Shown one piece after another: positions 54,395 through 63,674 of a stretch of DNA of 64,000 bases (the first letter of the stretch is position 1; every line of letters starts with the position of its first letter). The translations under genes and the position numbers were made by a program. Source of the stretch: Pyxidicoccus trucidator (GTDB lineage Bacteria > Myxococcota > Myxococcia > Myxococcales > Myxococcaceae); the NCBI RefSeq assembly GCF_010894435.1, contig NZ_JAAIXZ010000015.1, positions 1 through 64,000 on the forward strand, in the 5' to 3' direction. The notes under the pieces are model-generated. The model worked only from the letters and a program-made list of their open reading frames with translations, ran no database searches and was not told the DNA's origin.

Positions 54395-56884
54395 ATGACC
54401 CACCGCCACGCGCTGTTCCTCTCACTCCTCTGCTGTCTGCTGTTGCCGGGCCTCGCGAGCCAGGCGGCAGAGCAGACGTTCGCCTACAAACTGCCGCACG
54501 TGCTTGCCCCCGCGCAGCCTGTGTCGCTGGTCAGGGTGGAGCTCTCGCTGTACGACGACTTCGCGCCCGGACAGGACGTTGGGGGCGTTGTCACCGGGGC
54601 ACGCTTCACCGTCCGGGACGGGGGGGGCGATGAACTGGGGACCTTCCCCGCCATGGACGGGGCGCACACCCTGTCGAACGGCGATCAAATCACCCTCCGG
54701 GGAGTCGGCACCGAGACGGTATTCCTGAGACACCATGTGTACAGCCTCTACGCGGCCCCGAACACCGACCCCTGTGCGCTCAACGGGAGCGCGACGGACT
54801 CGGAATACCAGTACACGCTCACCGGCTGGACGGGCATCTCCACCTACCGGATGACGGGGTACTCAGCGGCCTCCGTGGACAGCTGCACCTGCTCCAAGCG
54901 CCGCGTGAAGAACGGCATGAATTGGACCGAGGTGCCTCCCGGCGACAACCTGGGCCGGTTCCCGATGGACATCGCGCTGGTGGTGGACCGCTCGGGGAGC
55001 ATGTCCAGCTCCGTCACCCAGGGCATGTCACGCTGGATGGGCCTGCGCTCCGCCGTGGCCCAGTTCATTGCCCAGTGGAAGCTGGAGGGAATGCCGCGCC
55101 AGACGGGCGCAGTGGATCCGAAGCTGGGCACGGACCGGCTCGGGCTCTTCCTGTTCGGCTCGAACGTGGTGTCAGAAGGCTTCCGGGAGCGGGGGTTGGA
55201 CGGCAACGAATGGAATGAGTTCACCGATGCCTTGGATCGGCCGGAGTACCCGAGTGGACAGACCGCGATGGGCGCCGGACTGGAGGCGGCCTTCAGCGAG
55301 CACAGCCAGCTCGGCAGCGAGAATGACCTGACGGTGGTGCTGATGACGGATGGCATGCAGAACGTCCAGCCCCTGGTGAAGCAGGGCCTGAACGGCCACA
55401 TGTCGATCGTGTACCCGGGCACGGACATCGACCTCACCAACAAGTGCACGCCCATCCTCACCATCCCCGTGGGGAACGTCGGGGCCCCGTGGACCGAGGA
55501 CCTGGAGCGGCTCTCGCAGCAGACGGCTGGGACGACGCAGCTCACCCTTCCGAGCCAGATTGGCCCGAGCTTCATCTCCAGCCTGGTGGATGCGCTCAAG
55601 GGCAACACCCCGTCCCTGGCGCTGCAGGAGCAGCGGACGATGCCGCCAGGTGGGGGCACGCACCTCCATCCGGTGACGCTGGACTCGTCGGTGGAGAACG
55701 CCATCGTCGTGCTCGGTTGGGTTGGGAATCCCAACCTGGTGGAAGGTGCGCTGTCGGTGCGCCTGCTGGACCCGAATGGGAACGAGGCGCCGACGGTGGC
55801 CAACGAGGACGGCTTCCTCTTCTCGGCCCTGCGGGTGGACCTGCCGGACAGCGGCCCGCCCGGCGTGTGGACGGTGGAGGTGAACGGCGGCGCGTCTGTG
55901 GGCGTGCCGTACAACGTCTCCGTCATCGCCGAGGAGTCGGTGCTCGACTTCGTCGTGCGCGTCGTCGGGGAGCAACACCCGGCGGGCGAGCCGCTCGAGG
56001 TTGAGGCGGTGGTCAGCGTGGATGGAGAGCCGGCCGACCCGGGCGACTACCAGGTGTCCGTGGAGGTGGAGGGGCCCGTGGAGTCGCTGGGGACGGTGAT
56101 GAGCGAGTACGGCGGCGGCTACCCGGATGACCTGGCGAATGACCGGACCGCCTACGAATGGAAGCTCGACGACCTCCTGGAAGGTGATGAGGACTTCGCG
56201 GCGCGGACCGCGCTGTACCCGCGCGTGGAGCTCCCGCTGACGCCGGTGGGTGGCGGACGCTTCCAGCTCCCCTACACGGACACGTCCATCCCCGGCCGGT
56301 ACCGCTTCCGCGTCGTGGTGACGGGGCCGGATGAGCTGCGGCGCGTGGAGACGCTGGAGGCCCACGTGGTGGTGCTGCCCGACGTGTCAGCCACCGCGAC
56401 GGGCGGAGAGCCCGAGGGCGACGACCGCTTCGTCATCCACTTCACCCCGAGGGACCTCGAGTACCGGCGGCTGGGCCCGGGGTACGAGAACACCGTCCGG
56501 GTGTTCGTGGACTGGCAGGAGCTGACGCCCTCCACCGACACGGGCGAGGGCGTCGGCTACTCCCTCTGGGACAACGAGCAGATGGGCACCTACACGCTGC
56601 GGTTGTGGGGCGTGAACTACACCGCGCACCTCTCCGTCTGGATGGGAGGCGCCGTGGTGCTGGACAACTCCATCGCCTTCATCCTGGAGAACCCCCAGGA
56701 CCTGAGGAACGCGACGCCCGCGGACCAGACGGCGAAGCAACGGTCCGAGGCGGAGCCCCTGCCCGGCCGCAAGTGCGGCGCGAGTGGTGGGTTGCTCGGC
56801 CTGTTCCTCGCGCTGCCCCTGCTGGGGTGGTGGCGCATTCCCCGTAAGCCGTACCGGGCGCCGCACAAGCGCTCCACCGAATGA
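54395..56884 (+). CDS. Exported von Willebrand A-domain protein 1
   Basis: The 829-residue protein has a signal peptide (HALFLSLLCCLLLPGLASQA), a Cys-containing beta domain, then a vWA domain starting at about 190. The MIDAS motif DRSGS (Asp198, Ser200, Ser202) is intact and TAMGAG and MTDGMQN supply the other metal contacts. Beta-rich domains follow, and the C-terminus has Cys-Gly, a hydrophobic helix (GLLGLFLALPLLGWW) and a basic tail, resembling MYXO-CTERM surface-sorting signals. vWA domains bind proteins through a metal ion. It sits inside the eCIS operon, so a surface adhesin working with the particle is likely. Confidence 0.8.
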   Translation: MTHRHALFLSLLCCLLLPGLASQAAEQTFAYKLPHVLAPAQPVSLVRVELSLYDDFAPGQDVGGVVTGARFTVRDGGGDELGTFPAMDGAHTLSNGDQITLRGVGTETVFLRHHVYSLYAAPNTDPCALNGSATDSEYQYTLTGWTGISTYRMTGYSAASVDSCTCSKRRVKNGMNWTEVPPGDNLGRFPMDIALVVDRSGSMSSSVTQGMSRWMGLRSAVAQFIAQWKLEGMPRQTGAVDPKLGTDRLGLFLFGSNVVSEGFRERGLDGNEWNEFTDALDRPEYPSGQTAMGAGLEAAFSEHSQLGSENDLTVVLMTDGMQNVQPLVKQGLNGHMSIVYPGTDIDLTNKCTPILTIPVGNVGAPWTEDLERLSQQTAGTTQLTLPSQIGPSFISSLVDALKGNTPSLALQEQRTMPPGGGTHLHPVTLDSSVENAIVVLGWVGNPNLVEGALSVRLLDPNGNEAPTVANEDGFLFSALRVDLPDSGPPGVWTVEVNGGASVGVPYNVSVIAEESVLDFVVRVVGEQHPAGEPLEVEAVVSVDGEPADPGDYQVSVEVEGPVESLGTVMSEYGGGYPDDLANDRTAYEWKLDDLLEGDEDFAARTALYPRVELPLTPVGGGRFQLPYTDTSIPGRYRFRVVVTGPDELRRVETLEAHVVVLPDVSATATGGEPEGDDRFVIHFTPRDLEYRRLGPGYENTVRVFVDWQELTPSTDTGEGVGYSLWDNEQMGTYTLRLWGVNYTAHLSVWMGGAVVLDNSIAFILENPQDLRNATPADQTAKQRSEAEPLPGRKCGASGGLLGLFLALPLLGWWRIPRKPYRAPHKRSTE

Positions 56885-56897
56885 CCAGGAGATGAAG

Positions 56898-59366
56898 ATG
56901 GCATACCGCCTGTCGCTGCTCGCAGGGCTGTTCGCGCTGCTGCTGTCCCCGGCCACGGCCGAGGCGCAGTTTTCCTTCCGGACGCCAATCACTCCCGCGG
57001 GAGGCCAGGCGGTCACCCACGTGAAGGTGATGCTGGAGCTGGGGGCACCCGTGCCCGCCGGCTCCACCATCGACTTCGGCGGCACGCCGGTAGGCATTCC
57101 CGGCAACGTGCTGCTCCCCAACGGGGACAACGCCGTGTTGAACGCCGCCGGCAACACCGTGGTCGTCGAGTACTGGCTCTACAGCCTGCTGACCAACATC
57201 TCGAACCTCTGCTCGAAGGACCCGCTGGACAACGGCCAGCGGACGGTGACGTTCACGCCGAGCTTCGCTGGCATCAACGGCTACCGCCTCACCGGGTACT
57301 CAGCGCTGTCGGAGGACCAGTGCACGTGCGCCCGCCGACGGGTGAAGCTCATGGAGTGGCTCACCCCGCCGCCGGGCACGAACAACGGCCGGCTGCCGCA
57401 GGACATCGCGCTGGTGCTGGACCGCTCCGGGAGCATGAGCGGCTCCACGCCGGGAGACTCGGAGCCGTCGACGAAGTGGCGGGCGCTGGAGGACTCCATC
57501 GAGCAGTTCGTAAACTTCTGGGCAGCGGAGGGAATGGACCCCTTCACCCAGACGGGAGGCCGGGCGCTGGCGAAGGACCGGCTGGCGCTCGTCTACTTCC
57601 AGAGCGTCGTGGAGCCCACCCCGTTCGGCGGCAACCTGTTCGTCGAGCGCGGAGTCGGCGCGGTGGCCGGCCCGACGCACCCGTGGACGCAGCTCAGCAA
57701 CGACGTGAGGGCCAAGGAGCCGGCCGGGTCCACGGCCATGGGCGGAGGCCTCAAGGCGGCGGTGCAGGCCTGGGAGGCGCTGCCCGAGCCGAAGAACGAC
57801 CTGACGGTGGTGCTCATGTCGGACGGCATGCAGAACGTGAACCCCCGCGTGAAGGACGGAGTGGGCGCCCACATCGGGAAGAAGGTCCTGGAGTTCACGG
57901 CGGGCGTGGACACCCCCCTGGTGCAGAAGTGCCGTCCCATCCTGACGGTGTCCATGGGCAACGCGGCAGACGCGTTCGTGACGGTGATGGACGACATCGC
58001 GCAGCAGACGGCGGGCACCAGCCGCCTCACCACGAGCAAGGGCACGGCGCCCGCGTTCGCGGGGATGCTGGTGGAGTCGCTCAAGGGCAACACCCTGTCC
58101 ACGCTGTTGCAGAGCACCGCCACGTTGCCGGCCGGCACGAGCACGGAAACGCGGACGGTGGCGGTGGACTCGACGGCCCGCAGCCTCTACGTGAACCTGG
58201 GTTGGTACTCCGGCGTCTACCGCGCTCCGCCCCTGTTGCTGCGTGTGACGGCGCCGGACGGCAGCATCGCGAAGCCGGCGGTGGAGGTGCGGGGCAACAG
58301 CCACGTGCTGCACCGCTTCGAGCTGCCGAAGAATGGCCCGCCGGGTGACTGGAAGCTGGAGGTGGTGCGCGGCTCGGTGACGTCCAACTTCGTGTACCAG
58401 CTTGGCGCGTACGTCGACGAGCGGAGCCTGGACTTCCTGCTGTCGCTGGGGGGCAAGCGGCACTCGGCCGGCAAGCCGTTGGTGCTGACGGCCCAGGTCG
58501 CCTTCGACGGCAAGCCGATGAAGGGACTGGAGGGTGACCTGACGGTGCGGGTGGAGCGCCCCCTCACCGCGTTCGGCACGCTCATGCACGAGACGAAGAC
58601 GCCCGAGCCGGGGTCCGGGCAGTCCGACGGAGGCACGCCTTCGCAGTCGGACGGGGGCGTGGATCCACAGTCGCCCTACCAGGCGAAGCTGAACGCGCTG
58701 CTCCGGGACAAGGAGTTCCTGGAGCGCGTGGGTACCAAGCTGGATGAGACACCGCTGACGCTGAAGGAGGCGGACACCGGCATCTACCGGCTGGAGTACA
58801 AGGACACGCAGCTGCCGGGCACCTACCGCTTCCACTTCACGCTGGAGACGAAGGACGCCGACGGACGCCCGCTGCGCCGCGTGGAGACCATCGAAACCCA
58901 GGTGGACGTGCTGCCGCACGGGCCGGCGACCGAGGTGACGACGCAGAAGGTGTCCGAGGGCGTCTACGACGTCATCCTCACGCCTCGGGACGTGCTGGGC
59001 CACTACGTGGGGCCCGGCTTCGAGAACGACGTCCATGCGGAGGTGAAGGGCGAGGGCCGACTGGAGTTCGTGGACACGCCGAAGGTCGACGGGACGTACC
59101 GCGCGCGGCTGACCGGCCTGAAGGATGACACCGAGGTGCTGGTGTACGTGACGGGCACTCCCGTCGCGCAGGGGCCGGTGACGAAGCTGGAGCCGGTGAA
59201 GCCCGGCGAGGACAAGCCGACCGACGGCGGCACCGGGCCGGGCCCGACGCCGGGCCCCGGCGGGTGCGGCTGCAGGCGGATGTCCTCGGGCGGAATGCTG
59301 GGGGCCATGGGCCTGCTCATGCTGGGCTTCATCTCCCGCCGGAGGGGACGCCGCGACGATGAGTGA
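56898..59366 (+). CDS. Exported von Willebrand A-domain protein 2
   Basis: The 822-residue protein is a paralogue of the preceding gene: GYRLTGYSALSEDQCTCARR here corresponds to YRMTGYSAASVDSCTCSKRR there. It has a signal peptide ending AEAQ, a vWA domain with MIDAS Asp175, Ser177 and Ser179, beta-rich repeats, a Pro/Gly/Thr linker, and a C-terminal CGCRR motif, hydrophobic helix and Arg-rich end like MYXO-CTERM. The ATG at 56898 has AGGAG six bases off. Its stop overlaps the next gene by eight bases, coupling it to a gene that is cytoplasmic by sequence. This makes fortuitous insertion into the operon unlikely. Confidence 0.82.
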   Translation: MAYRLSLLAGLFALLLSPATAEAQFSFRTPITPAGGQAVTHVKVMLELGAPVPAGSTIDFGGTPVGIPGNVLLPNGDNAVLNAAGNTVVVEYWLYSLLTNISNLCSKDPLDNGQRTVTFTPSFAGINGYRLTGYSALSEDQCTCARRRVKLMEWLTPPPGTNNGRLPQDIALVLDRSGSMSGSTPGDSEPSTKWRALEDSIEQFVNFWAAEGMDPFTQTGGRALAKDRLALVYFQSVVEPTPFGGNLFVERGVGAVAGPTHPWTQLSNDVRAKEPAGSTAMGGGLKAAVQAWEALPEPKNDLTVVLMSDGMQNVNPRVKDGVGAHIGKKVLEFTAGVDTPLVQKCRPILTVSMGNAADAFVTVMDDIAQQTAGTSRLTTSKGTAPAFAGMLVESLKGNTLSTLLQSTATLPAGTSTETRTVAVDSTARSLYVNLGWYSGVYRAPPLLLRVTAPDGSIAKPAVEVRGNSHVLHRFELPKNGPPGDWKLEVVRGSVTSNFVYQLGAYVDERSLDFLLSLGGKRHSAGKPLVLTAQVAFDGKPMKGLEGDLTVRVERPLTAFGTLMHETKTPEPGSGQSDGGTPSQSDGGVDPQSPYQAKLNALLRDKEFLERVGTKLDETPLTLKEADTGIYRLEYKDTQLPGTYRFHFTLETKDADGRPLRRVETIETQVDVLPHGPATEVTTQKVSEGVYDVILTPRDVLGHYVGPGFENDVHAEVKGEGRLEFVDTPKVDGTYRARLTGLKDDTEVLVYVTGTPVAQGPVTKLEPVKPGEDKPTDGGTGPGPTPGPGGCGCRRMSSGGMLGAMGLLMLGFISRRRGRRDDE

Positions 59367-61401
59367 GGGGGCGCGGGTGGGACGCACAATCATCGGGAAG
59401 CTGCGGCTGCGCGGGGCGGACCTTGAGCCGCTCTCCGCGCGGCTGCGGCTGGAGTCCCTGTTGAGCGGCGCCCACCTCGTGCCCCTGGGGCTGCCGCCCT
59501 CGGCCACCGTGTGCATCCGCCGGCTGATGGACCCCAAGCCGGGGGTGCTGCCGGTGCGGCAGCTCGCGCTTCGTCCTCCCTCGGCGTGGGACGAGGCGAT
59601 GGTCTCCGCCCTGGAGGCGCAGGTGGCCCGGGCGGCGCGGCCCGCTCGCGGCGCGGTGCCTCCCGGCGCGGAGGCGGTGCTGTTCGCGGACCCCTCCGAG
59701 CTGCTGGCCTGTCTCGCCAGTGACGTCAGCCGGGGCAGTGCGCTCGCCCACTGGTGGTGGCGGGGATTGTTCCCCAGCGTGGACCTGGCGCGGACGGTGG
59801 TGGCCGAGTGGCTGCGCCAGCCCGAGTACGTCCCCGCCGCGCTGGAGGCCTCGGTGCGCCGCGGTGAGGCACGGCCCGTGCTGGCGCTGTTCACGGAAGC
59901 TGAAGCGGGGACCGTGCTGGCGCAGGTGGCCCGGGTGCATGGGCTGACGACGCTGGCGCCGGTGGGACGGGCGGACGGTGAGGGGCCTGCGCGGGACGCG
60001 GCGCGGGAGGTCGCGGGGGGAGATGGCCACGGGGCGGTGGTGGGGGGCTCCGTGGCTATCGCGCCTCCGTGGGAGCCGTGGGTGCCGGAGGTCCGTACGC
60101 TGGGGCTCGGACAGGCGCGGCAGGCGCTGCTGGGCGTGGCGCTGATGCTGCGACGGGCGCCCGAGGAGACTCGTCGGAGCGAGTTCGCTCCGGCGGTGGT
60201 GGCGTGGCGCGGTGGGAAGCATGAGGTTCTGGAGGGGGTGGAGGTTCGGCCGGCGCCGGTGGCTCCGACGGCTGCCATGGAGGTTCGTGCTGAGCGTGTC
60301 GACTCGGGGGACGGTGGCTCGGGTTCGCGCGGAGTGACGGAGGCGACTTCGGAGCAAGTGGCTTCTAGGGCGGAACAGACGGCTCCGGTTGGAGTGGACT
60401 CGGGTGCGGTCCACGCCCCGCGGGAGATGGCTGGGACTCTGGAGACTCCGGTCGTGGCGGTGGAGTCCTCCCCTGCTCCCGGAATGATGGGCGGGCTGCC
60501 TCCGGTGAGCGACGGAAGGATGGAGGCCGAGCGGGTGATGGAGCCGGTGGGAGCGGTGGAGGCACCCGCGCCTCCCGCACCTCCGGAGCTGCCGTCGACG
60601 CCGCCCCGGGTCTTCGAGCCTCCTCCCGGACGTGCGTGGGGGCTGCCCATCTCCACCGGACTGGGGGGCCTGTTCTACCTCGTCAACCTGGCGCTGTTCC
60701 TGGAGATGTACGGGGACTTCTCGCGGCCCGCGCACCCTCACCTGCCGCTGTCGCTGTGGGACTTCGTCACGCTGGTGGGACGGCGGCTGCTCGTGGACCC
60801 GCGCACTGGCGACCCCGTGTGGAAGGTGCTGGCCCTGCTGTCCGGACGGAAGGCCGGTGACGCGCCCGGTGCCGGCTTCGAGCCTCCGGAGGCCTGGCGG
60901 ATTCCCTCGGAGTGGCTTCTCGCGTTCCGCGCTCCCGAGGAGTCGTTGTGGACGTGGGAGGCCCGGGACGAACGGGTTCGCGTGCTGCACCCGGCGGGCT
61001 TCCTGGTGCTGGATGTTCCGTGCGCGGGAGGCGACGACGCGGGGGCGCAGGTGCTTCGCGAGACGGAGGCGTTCTCTCGCGAATGTGCGTTCACACTCGT
61101 TGATGGAGCAGTGCCGGCCCCGGCCGAAGTGGAGGCCTCGGCGCTGGAGCGGTGGCTGGCGTGGCTGGTGCCCTACTGCCGCTCGCGACTGGTCCGCGCA
61201 CTGGGCCTGGCTCCGGACGATGCGCCCGCGCTGGAGGCGGCGGTGTTGACCCACGATGCGCGGCTCCATGTCACGGAGACGCACGTGGACGTGGTGCTCG
61301 CGCTCTCGCAGCTCCCCCTCGCCGTGCGCGTCGCCGGGCTGGACCGCGACATCGGGTGGCTCCCCTCCGCCGGGCGCCACCTCACCTTCCACTTCGAGTG
61401 A
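59359..61401 (+). CDS. Large eCIS-operon protein of unknown function
   Basis: The 680-residue protein has an N-terminal domain (about 1-270), a long Ala/Pro/Val/Glu-rich linker (about 270-420), and a C-terminal domain (about 430-680) starting GLPISTGLGGLFYLVNLALF. The latter recalls sequences of the CIS tape-measure-type protein family, in which a similar GGLFYL motif occurs, but the match is from memory and weak. It has no signal peptide. It overlaps the vWA2 gene and precedes the AAA+ ATPase, as the tape-measure gene precedes pvc15 in PVC. Tape-measure function is a reasonable guess, not established. Confidence 0.5.
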   Translation: MSEGARVGRTIIGKLRLRGADLEPLSARLRLESLLSGAHLVPLGLPPSATVCIRRLMDPKPGVLPVRQLALRPPSAWDEAMVSALEAQVARAARPARGAVPPGAEAVLFADPSELLACLASDVSRGSALAHWWWRGLFPSVDLARTVVAEWLRQPEYVPAALEASVRRGEARPVLALFTEAEAGTVLAQVARVHGLTTLAPVGRADGEGPARDAAREVAGGDGHGAVVGGSVAIAPPWEPWVPEVRTLGLGQARQALLGVALMLRRAPEETRRSEFAPAVVAWRGGKHEVLEGVEVRPAPVAPTAAMEVRAERVDSGDGGSGSRGVTEATSEQVASRAEQTAPVGVDSGAVHAPREMAGTLETPVVAVESSPAPGMMGGLPPVSDGRMEAERVMEPVGAVEAPAPPAPPELPSTPPRVFEPPPGRAWGLPISTGLGGLFYLVNLALFLEMYGDFSRPAHPHLPLSLWDFVTLVGRRLLVDPRTGDPVWKVLALLSGRKAGDAPGAGFEPPEAWRIPSEWLLAFRAPEESLWTWEARDERVRVLHPAGFLVLDVPCAGGDDAGAQVLRETEAFSRECAFTLVDGAVPAPAEVEASALERWLAWLVPYCRSRLVRALGLAPDDAPALEAAVLTHDARLHVTETHVDVVLALSQLPLAVRVAGLDRDIGWLPSAGRHLTFHFE

Positions 61402-61415
61402 GCCCGAGACGCGCC

Positions 61416-63662
61416 ATGTCCGACACCCCGAACGCCGCTGCTCCTCACTCCGCTCCTGGCGCCTCGCGTGGCGCGGAGTCTGGTTCCTCTGCTGGTACCT
61501 CGCGTGGCGCTGAGTCTGGTTCTTCTGCTGGCGCCTCGCGTGGCACTGAGTCTGGTGATGTTTCTGGCGCCGCGCGTGGTTCCTCCGCTGGCTCCGCGCG
61601 TGGCGACTCCTCTGGGGCCGACTCGACTTCGGAGCCCCTGGAGCACTTCAAGCTGTACTTCTTCGCCGCCGCCACGCGGGTGCTGGCGCATGGCGCGAGG
61701 ACCTTCGGCGGTGAGGGCGCGCTGCTGACGCGCTTCCCCTTCCTGGAGGGGTACCGCACGGAGCTCACGGAGCTGGGTATCGCCGCGCTCGAAGGCGAGA
61801 ACGGCCCTGGCTCGTGGCCCGAGGCCCTGGCCGCCTGGGAAGCCGACGTGTCCTGCCACCTGCCCCTGCGCGCGCTGCGACAGGCCGCCGGGCTGGACCA
61901 TGAGGCCCTCACGCTGCTGGTCGCGGTGGGCATGGTCGAAGAGGACGCCCGCTTCGGCGCGCTCTTCTCCGCCCTGCAAGGCACGCCCACCCTGCACCGC
62001 CCCACCCTGGGCCTGCTCAACGCGAGCTGGCGCGGCGAGGAGGACCGGGGCGAGGTGCGCGCGCGCCTGCGCCGGCTGATGGACCTGGGCCTCGTCGAAG
62101 TATCCGACCGCGAGGCTCCTCGCGCCGAGTGGGCACTGCATGTCCCCGGTCCCATCTGGGATGCACTCCACGGTGAGGCCCCGGAGCGTCCCGCCCCGTG
62201 GATGAAGCACCATGCCCACGAGACGCTGACGCGCGACGAGCCGCTCATCGTCCCCGACGCGCTGGGGGGAGCACTCACCCGGCTGCCGGTGCTGCTGGCC
62301 TCGGGCGAGATCCGCGCACTGGTGGTCCGCGGCCCCCGTCACAACGGACGGCGCACACTGCTGCGCTCGGTGGCCCGCGCGCTGGGCCGGGGGGTGCTGG
62401 AAGTCGAGGGGCCGCAGAAGGGGGACGACGCGCGGTGGCGCATGGTGGGGCCGCTGGCCACGCTGCTCCATGCGCTTCCCGTGGCGGTGCTGGAGCCGGC
62501 TCCCGGCGAGGCCGCGGAGGTGCCGGAGTTGACCGGACTGGACGGTCCACTGGGCGTGGTGCTCGGCCGGCTGGGCGGCGTCTCCGGCGAGGGCGTGGAC
62601 CGCGCCCTCACCCTGGCGGTGGACATGCCCGGCCCCGAGGAACGCGCCCTGCACTGGAAGCGGGGGCTGGCGGGCCGGCCCTGCGCCTGCGTGGAGGAGC
62701 TCAGCGCCGCCTTCCGCCTCACCCGGGGCCATGTCCGCCGCGCGGCGCGGCTGGCGCAAGCTCACGCGGCGCTCGCCGGGCGCGCGGCGGTGGAGCCCAA
62801 CGACGTGCGCGAGGCGGCGCGAGCCCTCAACCGGCAGGCCCTGGACACCCTGGCCGTGCGCCTCACCACTCCGGGCGACTGGGGCCAGCTCTCCGTGTCC
62901 ACCGAGACGATGCGTGACTTGCGCCTCCTGGAGACGCGCTGCCGCAACCGCGAGCGCATGGGCGAGGCCGTGGGTGGCTCGCTGGCCCAGCAGCTCACGC
63001 CGGGCGTGCGCGCCCTCTTCCAGGGCCCCAGCGGCACCGGGAAGACGCTGGCCGCGCGCCTCGTCGCCGCGGCCCTGGGCCTGGACGTGTACCGGGTGGA
63101 GCTGTCCTCGGTGGTGAACAAGTACATCGGCGAGACGGAGAAGAACCTCGCCCGCATCTTCTCGCTCGCCGAGGAGCTGGACGTGGTGCTGCTCTTCGAC
63201 GAGGGCGACTCGCTGTTCGCCCGGCGCACCGGCGTGGGCTCGTCCACGGACCGGTACGCGAACCTCGAGACGAACTACCTCCTCCAGCGCATCGAGTCCT
63301 ACGAGGGCATCCTCCTCGTCACCACCAACGCGGCGGACGCCATCGACACCGCCTTCCAGCGACGCATGGACGTGGTGGTGGACTTCCGCGCGCCGGACCC
63401 GTCCGAGCGCTGGACGCTGTGGCAGCTCCACCTGCCCGCCGCGCACGCCGTGGACGCGGGCATGCTGCGCGAGGTGTCCGCCCGCTGCCAGCTCAGCGGC
63501 GGGCAGATTCGCAACGCCGTGCTGCACGCGTCGCTGCTGGCGCTGGAGGACGGCGGGCCGCTCGGCTCGGCACACCTGGAGGCCGGCGTGGTGCGCGAGT
63601 ACCGCAAGGCCGGCGATGTCTGTCCCCTGCGCCGCACCGGCGCCACCTCCCTGCGGGGCTGA
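61416..63662 (+). CDS. eCIS AAA+ ATPase (Pvc15/Afp15-like)
   Basis: The 748-residue protein has a C-terminal AAA+ module with Walker A GPSGTGKT (537-544), Walker B VVLLFDEGDS (Asp595, Glu596), and the pore region KYIGETEKNL. A degenerate P-loop (VVRGPRHNGRRTLLR near 310) sits in an upstream AAA-like domain. The first ~70 residues are Gly/Ser/Ala/Arg repeats. In PVC the equivalent ATPase is needed for assembly, probably acting as a chaperone or loader of cargo. The ATG is 15 bases after the previous stop. Confidence 0.9.
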   Translation: MSDTPNAAAPHSAPGASRGAESGSSAGTSRGAESGSSAGASRGTESGDVSGAARGSSAGSARGDSSGADSTSEPLEHFKLYFFAAATRVLAHGARTFGGEGALLTRFPFLEGYRTELTELGIAALEGENGPGSWPEALAAWEADVSCHLPLRALRQAAGLDHEALTLLVAVGMVEEDARFGALFSALQGTPTLHRPTLGLLNASWRGEEDRGEVRARLRRLMDLGLVEVSDREAPRAEWALHVPGPIWDALHGEAPERPAPWMKHHAHETLTRDEPLIVPDALGGALTRLPVLLASGEIRALVVRGPRHNGRRTLLRSVARALGRGVLEVEGPQKGDDARWRMVGPLATLLHALPVAVLEPAPGEAAEVPELTGLDGPLGVVLGRLGGVSGEGVDRALTLAVDMPGPEERALHWKRGLAGRPCACVEELSAAFRLTRGHVRRAARLAQAHAALAGRAAVEPNDVREAARALNRQALDTLAVRLTTPGDWGQLSVSTETMRDLRLLETRCRNRERMGEAVGGSLAQQLTPGVRALFQGPSGTGKTLAARLVAAALGLDVYRVELSSVVNKYIGETEKNLARIFSLAEELDVVLLFDEGDSLFARRTGVGSSTDRYANLETNYLLQRIESYEGILLVTTNAADAIDTAFQRRMDVVVDFRAPDPSERWTLWQLHLPAAHAVDAGMLREVSARCQLSGGQIRNAVLHASLLALEDGGPLGSAHLEAGVVREYRKAGDVCPLRRTGATSLRG
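61458..61565 (+). repeat. 36-bp tandem repeats in the AAA+ ATPase N-terminus
   Basis: Three 36-base units (61458-61493, 61494-61529, 61530-61565) encode GASRGAESGSSA, GTSRGAESGSSA and GASRGTESGDVS, followed by shorter degenerate units. The repeats use TCT, GGT, CGT and GCT codons, which are rare elsewhere in this operon. The combination of low third-position GC and near identity points to recent expansion and probable length variation between strains. Confidence 0.8.
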
Positions 63663-63674
63663 GAGCCACCACCC

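Noticed and set aside
54395..59366. Gram-positive LPXTG sorting signals on the vWA proteins
   Set aside because: No LPXTG motif is present; the Cys-hydrophobic-Arg tail resembles MYXO-CTERM instead.
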